Shown here: positions 35,768 to 43,052 of the stretch, one piece after another | Layout: every line of letters starts with the position of its first letter | Position numbering within the stretch: the stretch's first letter is position 1 | Position numbers and translations under genes: made by a program | From: Subtercola boreus | GTDB lineage: Bacteria > Actinomycetota > Actinomycetes > Actinomycetales > Microbacteriaceae | Direction of reading: 5' to 3' | Length of the DNA stretch: 64,000 nucleotides | Assembly (NCBI RefSeq): GCF_003399625.1 | Contig: NZ_NBXA01000026.1 | Coordinates: 186,001 to 250,000, forward strand | The notes under the pieces: model-generated | Told to the model about the DNA's origin: nothing | Databases searched by the model: none | Seen by the model: the letters and a program-made list of their open reading frames with translations, nothing else

Positions 35768-37057
35768 ATGGCAGAACAAAGTCAAGTCGCTCAGGTGAAC
35801 ACGGAGCGAAAGCCCTTCGTTCTCGTCGTTGCAGGGGTTGCCGGCAGCGGCAAGACCACTCTGGGCCGAGCACTCGCGGCGCGGCTCGCCCTGCCGATCC
35901 TCGACCTCGACACGCTCACCAACCCGCTTCTGGATGCCCTGTCCGACGTTCTGCCCGGCGAACACTGGCTGACGGGGCCGCACGCCCCTGTCATCCGGAA
36001 CGGTCGGTATGCCGTACTCCGTGAGGCGGCCGCAGATCTCACTCGCGTGGGCCTCGGCGCCGTGCTGGTCGCGCCGTTCACAGCGGAACTGCGGGGCGGG
36101 GCGGAGTGGGACGCGCTCGTCGCGGCCGCTGCACCCGCCGAGATCGTCGTGGTGCACGTCGACGGGTCTCCGGCGCTGCTCGCGGCACGCAGGGCTGCGC
36201 GGGGCGAAGCGCGCGACGCATTCAGGCCGGCGGATGCCGTGGCGGGCGTTGGGGCTGGCGTTGGGGCTCGTGCCGAGGCGGGCGTGGCGGGCGTCCCCGC
36301 CCCGCGGGTGCCGCATCTGCGCATCGAGGCCGCCCTCGCCACCACGCAGCAGGTGCCGCGGGTGCTTCGGGAACTCGGCATCCGTGAGCCGGTCGACCCG
36401 CTGTCGCCGCTCTTCGGAAAGACGTTCGACGCGGTGCTCTTCGACCTCGACGGAACCCTTCTCGACTCGACGGGGGCGGTACTGCGGAGCTGGGAGACTC
36501 TGGCTCTGGAGTACGGGTTCAGCGCGCAGGCGGTACAGGAGAACCACGGGCGCACCGCTGGTGCGCTCATCCGGGCGGTCGTCGCTGCGGAGCGAGTGAG
36601 CGAAGCTTCGGCACGCATCCAGCAGCTCGAGGTCGAGGATGTCGACGGCATCGTTCCGATTGCGGGCGCACTCGACCTGCTCGCCGCGCTCCCGGAGGGG
36701 GCGAAGGCGATCGTGACCTCGGGCACGCGCGCGATCGCGACCGCCCGGATGGCGGCTGCGGGCATCCCGGCACCGGGCGTGGTGATCACCGCCGACGACG
36801 TGGTGAACCCGAAGCCCGACCCCGAGCCGTTCCTCCGCGCGGCTGCCATGCTGGGCGTCGACCCCGCGCGCTGCCTCGTCGTGGAGGATGCCCCCGCCGG
36901 CGTGGCGGCAGCCCGGGCCGCCGGCTGTCTCGTGCTCGGCGTCGGCGGCACCGCCCCCCGCGAGGCGCTGGCCGCCGACCTCTGGGTGGACGCGCTCGAC
37001 CGCGTCACCATCGCCCCCCACCCCGCCGGCGGCTTCGGCCTCGCCCTCGCGCCCTGA
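35768..37057 (+). CDS. Fusion: P-loop (gluconokinase-like) kinase + HAD-IA phosphatase
   Basis: 429-residue two-domain protein. Residues about 15-205: P-loop kinase with Walker A GVAGSGKT (23-30), gluconokinase/AAA_33-like, but without a clear gluconokinase substrate motif. Residues about 220-425: HAD subfamily IA with motif I DLDGT (Asp226, Asp228), motif II TSGT, motif III Lys in 'NPKPDPEPF' and motif IV VVEDAPAG, all intact. A Gly/Ala/Val low-complexity stretch lies at about 158-178. The enzyme pairs a phosphorylating with a dephosphorylating activity. It is divergent from the LacI-FGGY-aldolase operon under paired operators. Start at ATG 35768 is probably leaderless; a TTG at 35759 is less likely. 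Confidence 0.85.
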   Translation: MAEQSQVAQVNTERKPFVLVVAGVAGSGKTTLGRALAARLALPILDLDTLTNPLLDALSDVLPGEHWLTGPHAPVIRNGRYAVLREAAADLTRVGLGAVLVAPFTAELRGGAEWDALVAAAAPAEIVVVHVDGSPALLAARRAARGEARDAFRPADAVAGVGAGVGARAEAGVAGVPAPRVPHLRIEAALATTQQVPRVLRELGIREPVDPLSPLFGKTFDAVLFDLDGTLLDSTGAVLRSWETLALEYGFSAQAVQENHGRTAGALIRAVVAAERVSEASARIQQLEVEDVDGIVPIAGALDLLAALPEGAKAIVTSGTRAIATARMAAAGIPAPGVVITADDVVNPKPDPEPFLRAAAMLGVDPARCLVVEDAPAGVAAARAAGCLVLGVGGTAPREALAADLWVDALDRVTIAPHPAGGFGLALAP

Positions 37058-37081
37058 CCTCCGCTCGCGGCGTCGCACCCA

Positions 37082-37140
37082 CCGGGTCAGGCGGGGTCGC
37101 GCTCTCCGGGTCGGGCAGGGGCTCACTCACCGGGTCAGGC
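37082..37140. repeat. Three 24-bp tandem repeats at the 3' end of the GH13 gene
   Basis: CCGGGTCAGGC (second copy CCGGGTCGGGC) recurs at 37082, 37106 and 37130, an exact 24-bp period. The rightmost copy contains the GH13 stop codon. On the minus strand the leftmost copy again reads Asp-Pro-Ala-stop, i.e. a duplicate of the gene's last codons. Confidence 0.7.
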
Positions 37141-38553
37141 GGGATCGAGCACGACCCAGCCGTGTGCTGGCACCGTGGCGGAGGTCGCCCCGCCATCGGC
37201 CGGCGTGAGCGAAGCCTCACCGGCCGCGACACTCGGGCCTCCGCCCACCGTCTGCGTGGACGCAGCGTCGCCGAGGTTCAGCATCACGACGAGCCGCTCG
37301 GACCCTCCGGTTGCCGCCACCTCGTAGGCGAAGAACTCGTTCGTCAGCGTGATGTTCGTTGTGCGCGCGGAGTGCAGCCACGGGTGCCGTCGACGCAGGC
37401 CGATCAGCTCCTGGTGCAGGTGGTACACCGGCCAGCCGCCGGGCGGCAGGGCATTCGGGCCGGCCGGAGAGAATTCGGGCCGGATCGCATCGTCACCGCC
37501 CTCGCGCTCCTCCTTCGCCGCCGCCAGCCCCTGCTCGTCGCCGTAGTAGACCGTGGGCGTGCCCCCGACGGTCATCAGCACGACGAGAGCGTGGGCGCGG
37601 TGGCGATCGTCGGCGATCGAGGTCGCGAGACGGTTCACGTCGTGGTTGCCCACGAAGGTCACCGGCCCAAAGCTCTCCAGGAACCCGTTGTGCCTCTCAA
37701 GGGCCGCGCTCAGCTCCCAGAAGTTCGCATCGGAGATCGAACTCCAGATCGCCTTCCAGAGTTCGTACTGGGTCACCGAATCGAACGCCGACTCGCGCGC
37801 GATCGCGGAGTAGTCGCCGTGGATCACCTCGCCGAAGACGAACGCCTGCGGATGCTCGGCCCGAACCCGTGGCAGAACGCGGGCCCAGAACGCCGCGGGA
37901 ACCGCATACGCCGCATCGAGGCGCCAGCCGTCGACTCCGCGGGCGAGCCAGTGGTTCATCACCTCCGTGACGAAGTCGACCACCGCCGGCTCGTCGTGGT
38001 TCAGGCGCACAAGCGCATCGTGGCCCTCGAAGTTCTCGAACTGCTGGTGCGACGGATCGGCCGGCGGGTCACCGATCGCCCGGAACCAGCCGAACTCCGG
38101 CGCTGCCTGCCCCTCGGCAAGCGCGCGGCGGAACGGCTGGAAACTCCGCCCGACGTGGTTGAACACCCCGTCGAGCACAACCCGGAGCCCGCGCGCGTGC
38201 GCCTCATGCAGAAGCACCTCGAAGCTGTCCCCGGTGGTCGTGCCGGCCAGGCGCGGGTCGATCCGGAAGTAGTCGACCGTGTCGTACCCGTGAGTCTCGG
38301 AAGAGAAGACGGGCCCGAGAAGAAGGCCCGACACTCCCAGTTCGACGGCGTAGTCGAGCCACCCGACCAGACGGTCGAGCGAGTGAGTGCCGTCGGCTCC
38401 ACGGGCGGCCGCGGCATCCTGGGCCCCGACCGAGATCGGAGCACCGGTGAAACCGAGCGGGTACACCTGCCAGAGGATGGCGTGCGTGACCCAATCCGGC
38501 TCTGCCACCGCGCGTTCGTCCGCTGACTCACCGGTCACGGTCGCCTCCGTCAC
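37135..38553 (-). CDS. GH13 alpha-amylase family glycosidase
   Basis: 472-residue alpha-amylase-type enzyme. Conserved GH13 regions: 'VVLDGVFNHVG' (region I), 'GWRLDAAY' with nucleophile Asp213, 'FVFGEVIHGD' with acid/base Glu242, and 'FVGNHDVNRL' with Asp305. No signal peptide, so it is cytoplasmic. The compact barrel and a short C-terminal beta domain fit small intracellular alpha-glucan or oligosaccharide hydrolases/transferases. It converges on the kinase/HAD gene. Substrate is not clear. Confidence 0.9.
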   Translation of the reverse strand: MTEATVTGESADERAVAEPDWVTHAILWQVYPLGFTGAPISVGAQDAAAARGADGTHSLDRLVGWLDYAVELGVSGLLLGPVFSSETHGYDTVDYFRIDPRLAGTTTGDSFEVLLHEAHARGLRVVLDGVFNHVGRSFQPFRRALAEGQAAPEFGWFRAIGDPPADPSHQQFENFEGHDALVRLNHDEPAVVDFVTEVMNHWLARGVDGWRLDAAYAVPAAFWARVLPRVRAEHPQAFVFGEVIHGDYSAIARESAFDSVTQYELWKAIWSSISDANFWELSAALERHNGFLESFGPVTFVGNHDVNRLATSIADDRHRAHALVVLMTVGGTPTVYYGDEQGLAAAKEEREGGDDAIRPEFSPAGPNALPPGGWPVYHLHQELIGLRRRHPWLHSARTTNITLTNEFFAYEVAATGGSERLVVMLNLGDAASTQTVGGGPSVAAGEASLTPADGGATSATVPAHGWVVLDPA

Positions 38554-38565
38554 AGCGCGCCTCCG

Positions 38566-39591
38566 TCACAGCCCGGCCACGTCGATCAGCACCTTGCCGA
38601 CGGCGCCGCCCTCGACCGCCGCGTGGGCGGCAGCCGTGTCGGCGAGCACGAAGCGGACAAGAGGCAACCCGTGGTCGTCGCCGACCTCGAGCGCGCCGGC
38701 TGCTGCTGCGGCCGTGACCGCCGCGACCGCGTTGGCCTTCTCGACCTCGCTCGTCGTGTAGGTGAGCACGAACTGCAGGCGCACGTTCTTGATCATGCTC
38801 GCGCGGGCCGGCACCGGGATCTCATCGGGCTCGTCGGAGACGTAGATGGCGACCGTGCCGCCCCGGGCGATGACGGCCACATCGTCGGCCATGTTCTCGA
38901 GCGGGTTGACCTCGACGATGACCTCGACACCTCTCGGGGCGAGCTGCTTCACGCGGGCAACCACGTCTTCAGTGCGGTAGTTCACGATGTGGTGCGCACC
39001 GGCCGCCGCTGCCAGGCCGGCCTTCTCGGGGCTGCTCACGGTCGTGATGACCGTCGCACCCGCCCAGGTGGCGAGCTGGATGGCGGCGTGGCCGACTGCT
39101 CCCGCACCGCCGGCGACGAGCACGGTCGTGCCGAGCAGCGAGCCCGGCGACAGCCGCGCAGGGCCGGACTCCCGCGCCGTGAGGGCACGGTGGGCCGTCA
39201 GCGCGGGGATGCCGAGCGACGCACCCACGTCGAACGAGACACCGTCGGGCAGGGGGTTCACGAGGTGGTCGGGCAGCACCGTGTACTCGGCCGCGGTGCC
39301 GGTGGGTCGCTGGAACGCGGAGTCCCGCACCCACACCCTGTCGCCCACGGCGAAACGCGTGACCCCGAGCCCGATGGCATCGACGACACCGGCGCCGTCC
39401 TGATTGGGAACCTGCTCCGGGTCGACCTCAGCAGAGGTTCCCGAGCCTGCCCGTGACTTCCAGTCGGTCGGGTTGACGCCGGACACCGCGATCTGCACGC
39501 GCACCTCGCCGGCCTCGACCGCGGGAAGTTCACGGTCTACGAGCTCCAACACCTCTGGCCCGCCTGTACGGGAGTAAACAACGGCTTTCAT
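38566..39591 (-). CDS. NADPH:quinone oxidoreductase (MDR superfamily)
   Basis: 341-residue medium-chain reductase of the zinc-free quinone oxidoreductase/zeta-crystallin type. N-terminal 'MKAVVYSRTGGPEVLEL', 'SGVNPTDWKSR', and NADPH-binding 'VLVAGGAGAVGHAAIQLA' are typical; structural-zinc cysteines are absent. ATG 39591 is preferred because the family starts with MKAV. It reduces quinones or enones, usually in a stress role. It lies 125 bp downstream of the LysR-like gene on the same strand. Confidence 0.9.
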   Translation of the reverse strand: MKAVVYSRTGGPEVLELVDRELPAVEAGEVRVQIAVSGVNPTDWKSRAGSGTSAEVDPEQVPNQDGAGVVDAIGLGVTRFAVGDRVWVRDSAFQRPTGTAAEYTVLPDHLVNPLPDGVSFDVGASLGIPALTAHRALTARESGPARLSPGSLLGTTVLVAGGAGAVGHAAIQLATWAGATVITTVSSPEKAGLAAAAGAHHIVNYRTEDVVARVKQLAPRGVEVIVEVNPLENMADDVAVIARGGTVAIYVSDEPDEIPVPARASMIKNVRLQFVLTYTTSEVEKANAVAAVTAAAAAGALEVGDDHGLPLVRFVLADTAAAHAAVEGGAVGKVLIDVAGL

Positions 39592-39716
39592 GGCCTGCCT
39601 TTCGTCACGTCCCACACTGCCAGCACACGAAGATCGGCGCTGCCTCTTGCGGTCGATTGTGGAAACCCCGACAGATCAGCGGTCTGTGGACGAGAGGAAG
39701 GAGGCGCGGAGGAGCG

Positions 39717-40640
39717 TCAGCGCTTCCCGCCGAACTTGCGCCTCCGCGCCTGCGCAGCATTGGCAGCATCCGACTGCTTCTTCTTGCGGGCGGCCTGGGT
39801 GGCGGCGGGTTTCTTCGCGCCGGAACGCTTGCCCGATGCCGCTTCGGCCTCCGCCGCGGCACGGGCCTTGGCCTTCGCTTTGGCCACCGGTCCGATCTTC
39901 TTGACCCGCGCATCCGGTGCCGCATCGTCGGCCTCCCGCGACGGAGCCCTCGAACTCGACGCCGAACGCCCCCGCACGATGCCGACGAACTCCTCGATGT
40001 CGGCGGTGGCGCCCTCGGTCAGCCAGGCGAGCGCGATCCGGGTCTCCGCGACATCCGAAACCGGGCGGTAGACCACGTCTTTACGACTGGAAAGCCGAGC
40101 GATCGCCTGGGGCACGATCAGAATGCCGACACCCGCGGCGACCTGTTCGACGGCGTCGTCGATGCTCCGGATGTCGCGAAGCGGCCTCCGCGAACCGTCG
40201 GCGACCTCGGTGGCGATGTCGCGCCACTCCGGCACGTCGTCGGGATCCTGCAGCAGGTGCTCATCGGCCAGGTCGGAGACGGTGACGGCGTCGAAGACGG
40301 AGGCCGGGTGATCCTTCGGAACGACGACGACCTGCACCTCGCTGTAGAGGTTGATGACACTGAGCCCCTCCTGTTCGACAGGGAGCCGCACGAAACTGAC
40401 GTCTGCAGACTGCTCGTGGAGCACGGCGACCTGCCGGTCGGTCTCCGAGCGGAAGACCTCGAGCGGGGTCTCGGCGCGGCGTTCGGCCCAGAGCCTGGTC
40501 CACTTCGTGACGGTGACGCCGGCGACGAAGGCGAGGGAGAACGGCCGGATGCCCGGGGCGGCATCCTCGGTGCGCGGGGGCGTCGTGGCGACATCCGGTG
40601 CCGGCACGGGGGCGGCATCGCCGGAGTGCTCGTTCGTCAT
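39717..40640 (-). CDS. LysR-type effector-domain protein lacking a helix-turn-helix
   Basis: 307 residues. Residues about 30-230 match the periplasmic-binding-like effector domain of LysR regulators ('FSLAFVAGVTVTKWTRLW', 'HLLQDPDDVPEWRD', 'VAAGVGILIVPQAIARL'). The roughly 80-residue winged-helix that should precede it is missing, replaced by a short Pro/Ala-rich leader. The C-terminal 70 residues are Lys/Ala/Arg-rich, a possible nucleic-acid-binding tail. It is divergent (51 bp) from a DUF5997 gene. A paralogue sharing 'HLLQ(D/N)PDxVPEWR' lies at 61411-62145. Start could also be GTG 40646. Confidence 0.82.
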   Translation of the reverse strand: MTNEHSGDAAPVPAPDVATTPPRTEDAAPGIRPFSLAFVAGVTVTKWTRLWAERRAETPLEVFRSETDRQVAVLHEQSADVSFVRLPVEQEGLSVINLYSEVQVVVVPKDHPASVFDAVTVSDLADEHLLQDPDDVPEWRDIATEVADGSRRPLRDIRSIDDAVEQVAAGVGILIVPQAIARLSSRKDVVYRPVSDVAETRIALAWLTEGATADIEEFVGIVRGRSASSSRAPSREADDAAPDARVKKIGPVAKAKAKARAAAEAEAASGKRSGAKKPAATQAARKKKQSDAANAAQARRRKFGGKR

Positions 40641-40691
40641 GGTCACGCCCCGATCATCCGCCAGCAACACTGGTCAGGATACGCTGGCCTC

Positions 40692-41138
40692 ATGACGCCC
40701 GCGAAATCACCCCAGACCATGAAGCCCGCCACAGCGGCGAAGAAACTGGGAATCTACCTCCCCGCGGCGCCGGCCGACTTCCAGGAGGGCGACGTGACGC
40801 GCGCTGAGCTCAACGCGCTGCTCGAGTCCCCGCCGGAGTGGCTCGTGGAGCTGCGACTGAACGGGCCGTTCCCGCGGCAGGAGGTCGCTCGCAAGCTCGG
40901 CGTCTCGATCTCGGGCCTCACGCGCGGCGGTGTCGACGAGGCGTTCACGACGCCGGAGATCAAGGCGCTGCTGGAGGCCCCGCCGGAGTGGCTGGTCGTC
41001 GAGCGCGCCCGCCAGGCCGGCGTGATGGACGACAACGCACGCATCAAGACGGAGCGCGCCGAGAAGGCAGCCCAGAAGGAGCGCGCAGAGCGTCACGCCC
41101 GCACGAACCCCAACTCGATCGCGCCGAAGCCGCGCTGA
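40692..41138 (+). CDS. DUF5997-family protein with two 50-residue repeats
   Basis: 148 residues, function unknown. Residues 11-60 and 61-110 are an internal duplication in exact 50-residue register: 'KKLG' 17-20 aligns with 'RKLG' 67-70, and 'ALLESPPEWLV' 42-52 with 'ALLEAPPEWLV' 92-102. The (K/R)KLG segments are helical and HTH-like. The C-terminus (115-148) is highly basic. The gene is back to back with the HTH-less LysR-like gene, a pairing I recall in other actinobacteria. It could be a small DNA-binding protein; this is inference. Confidence 0.85.
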   Translation: MTPAKSPQTMKPATAAKKLGIYLPAAPADFQEGDVTRAELNALLESPPEWLVELRLNGPFPRQEVARKLGVSISGLTRGGVDEAFTTPEIKALLEAPPEWLVVERARQAGVMDDNARIKTERAEKAAQKERAERHARTNPNSIAPKPR

Positions 41139-41209
41139 GCCGAGCCCGCCCAGCGCGCCGCCCGGCACCCGTGCCAGCTGGCGCGCGAGCGCCCGGCGAT
41201 AATGGGAGC

Positions 41210-42430
41210 ATGAGTCACGACCTGGCGCCCGCAGCACCGAAACCGCGCGGCTCCGACATCCGGCGCTGGCGGCAGTACCTGGCCGACGAACGCGCCGAGG
41301 CGGCCGTCTACCGCGACCTGGCCGAGCGGCGCACCGGTGAGGAACGGGCGATCCTGCTCGCCCTGGCCGAGGCCGAAGCGCGCCACGAATCACACTGGCG
41401 CGCCCTGCTCGGCGACAACATCGGCAACACGCACCGGGGCGACATCCGCACGCGCATCCTCGGCTTCCTGGCCCGGCGGTTCGGTTCGGTCTTCGTGCTG
41501 GCGCTGGCCCAGCGCGCCGAGACACGCTCGCCCTACGCCAACGACTCCGACGCGACGCCCGCGATGGCCGCCGACGAGCAAGTTCACGCCGAAGTGGTGC
41601 GAGGCCTCGCCGCGCGCGGACGCAACCGTCTGTCGGGAACGTTCCGCGCCGCCGTGTTCGGAGCGAATGACGGACTCGTGTCGAACCTGGCCCTGGTGAT
41701 CGGCATCTCGGCGAGCGGGGTTCCGAACGCCGTGGTACTGGTGACGGGACTGGCCGGACTATTGGCCGGCGCGCTCTCGATGGGGGCCGGGGAGTACGTG
41801 TCGGTGCGGTCGCAGCGGGAGCTGCTCGAGGCCTCCACGCCGAACCCCGAAGCCACGCGCGCGGTGCCCCACCTCGACGTCGACGCGAACGAACTCGCGC
41901 TGGTCTACCGGGCGCGGGGTATGAGCGCCGAGGATGCCGAGGCTCACGCGACCGAGGTGCTCCGCGGGCACGCCGTCATGACCGGCGCGATCGACCTCAC
42001 GGCGGTCGCGAAGGCGGCTCCGGATGTCGCGACCGACCGTTCTGCGAGCGCCGCAGCCGGGCCAGCGGAACCCGGCGACACAACCGGCCCGGGCGCCCCA
42101 GCCGGCACGGCCGACGCCGCAGCCCACGAGGAGGTCGACGAGCACGAAGCGGTCGGCACCGGCCTGAGCGCCGCCGTCTCGAGCTTCTGCTTCTTCGCGT
42201 CCGGTGCGATCATCCCGGTGCTGCCCTACCTGTTCGGCCTGCAGGGCCTCCCGGCGCTGATCGTCGCGGCCGTTCTGGTGGGCATCGCCCTGCTCGGCAC
42301 GGGCGCTGTCGTGGGCATCCTGTCGGGAGGTCCGCCGCTTCGCCGGGCGCTCCGCCAGCTCGCCATCGGCTACGGCGCCGCGGGTGTCACCTACCTGCTC
42401 GGCCTGCTCTTCGGCACGGCCGGTCTCTGA
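41210..42430 (+). CDS. MbfA-like ferritin/rubrerythrin-VIT1 fusion, iron/manganese transporter
   Basis: 406 residues. The N-terminal about 140 form a ferritin-like di-iron helical domain with Glu/His ligands ('EAAVYRDLAERRTGEE', 'EAEARHESHW', 'AADEQVHAEVV'). The C-terminal VIT1/CCC1 membrane domain begins at 'AAVFGANDGLVSNLALVIGI', with 'GALSMGAGEYVSVRSQ' and several helices, interrupted by an acidic Gly/Ala linker at about 275-315. The same architecture is found in MbfA, a membrane-bound ferritin that exports iron. It probably limits intracellular Fe2+ or Mn2+ under peroxide stress. Confidence 0.88.
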   Translation: MSHDLAPAAPKPRGSDIRRWRQYLADERAEAAVYRDLAERRTGEERAILLALAEAEARHESHWRALLGDNIGNTHRGDIRTRILGFLARRFGSVFVLALAQRAETRSPYANDSDATPAMAADEQVHAEVVRGLAARGRNRLSGTFRAAVFGANDGLVSNLALVIGISASGVPNAVVLVTGLAGLLAGALSMGAGEYVSVRSQRELLEASTPNPEATRAVPHLDVDANELALVYRARGMSAEDAEAHATEVLRGHAVMTGAIDLTAVAKAAPDVATDRSASAAAGPAEPGDTTGPGAPAGTADAAAHEEVDEHEAVGTGLSAAVSSFCFFASGAIIPVLPYLFGLQGLPALIVAAVLVGIALLGTGAVVGILSGGPPLRRALRQLAIGYGAAGVTYLLGLLFGTAGL

Positions 42431-42477
42431 CCGCCGCTGGTCGTCCGGCCAGCCTGAACCACCCTCGGGCGGGCTTG

Positions 42478-42536
42478 GAAGAGGATGGCGGCCGAGCGGA
42501 GGCCCCGTGGTCCACAACGACCATCTGGCCCTCTTC
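42478..42536. repeat. Dispersed palindromic element, copy A
   Basis: GAAGAGG (42478-42484) pairs with CCTCTTC (42530-42536); inner ATGG/CCAT and GGTC/GACC pairs extend the fold. It lies between convergent genes and shares CCTCTTCTGCGC with the element at 48241-48298. Confidence 0.5.
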
Positions 42537-42551
42537 TGCGCACAGCGCCGC

Positions 42552-43052
42552 TCAGTCCAGCGGCCGCATCACGTCGCCGAGGAACCCGTTCACCCGCGAC
42601 TGGAGCCCCTCGACCTTCTGGTCGAGCACGCTCTGCGGGTCGGCGTAGTACGACGCGTGCGGAACCTCTACACGGATGTTCGCCGAGCAGCCGAGGTTCG
42701 CGCAGATGTACGTTCCGACCGTGTTGCCGGCAAGCCCCGCCTCCCCCGAGCGTTTCGCGCTGAACAGCGAGACGCCGTGCTCGGTGTGGGTGGCCCGGCA
42801 GAGCTGGCACATCATCATGCGCCGCCTCGAGAGCGGGCCGTCGGCCTCGCGCACGATGATGCCCTCCGGCTCGTCACCGTTCCACCGGATGATGTACCCG
42901 AGGTGCGGCGAGTGCGAGTCCCGCCAGCCGAGGAAGTCGAGGTTCGCCCAGTCGAGTTCGACGAAGTCGGACGGGAGCACGATGTTGGCGACTTCGGCCG
43001 CGGAGCCGTTGACGATCGAATGCCGAATCTGCATTCCGGTCATCCTGTTCAC
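42552..43052 (-). CDS. FBP-domain (treble-clef zinc) protein
   Basis: 166 residues. The C-terminal domain resembles the FBP (fibronectin/EF-G-binding) zinc finger: '[15 protein letters not shown]' and '[15 protein letters not shown]' supply four Cys ligands. The N-terminal 60 residues ('[31 protein letters not shown]') are typical of actinobacterial members. Homologous domains bind elongation factor G on stalled ribosomes, so a translation-related role is plausible. GTG 43052 overlaps the TGA of the antiporter gene and has GAGGAG upstream, indicating co-expression. Confidence 0.82.
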   Translation of the reverse strand: MNRMTGMQIRHSIVNGSAAEVANIVLPSDFVELDWANLDFLGWRDSHSPHLGYIIRWNGDEPEGIIVREADGPLSRRRMMMCQLCRATHTEHGVSLFSAKRSGEAGLAGNTVGTYICANLGCSANIRVEVPHASYYADPQSVLDQKVEGLQSRVNGFLGDVMRPLD

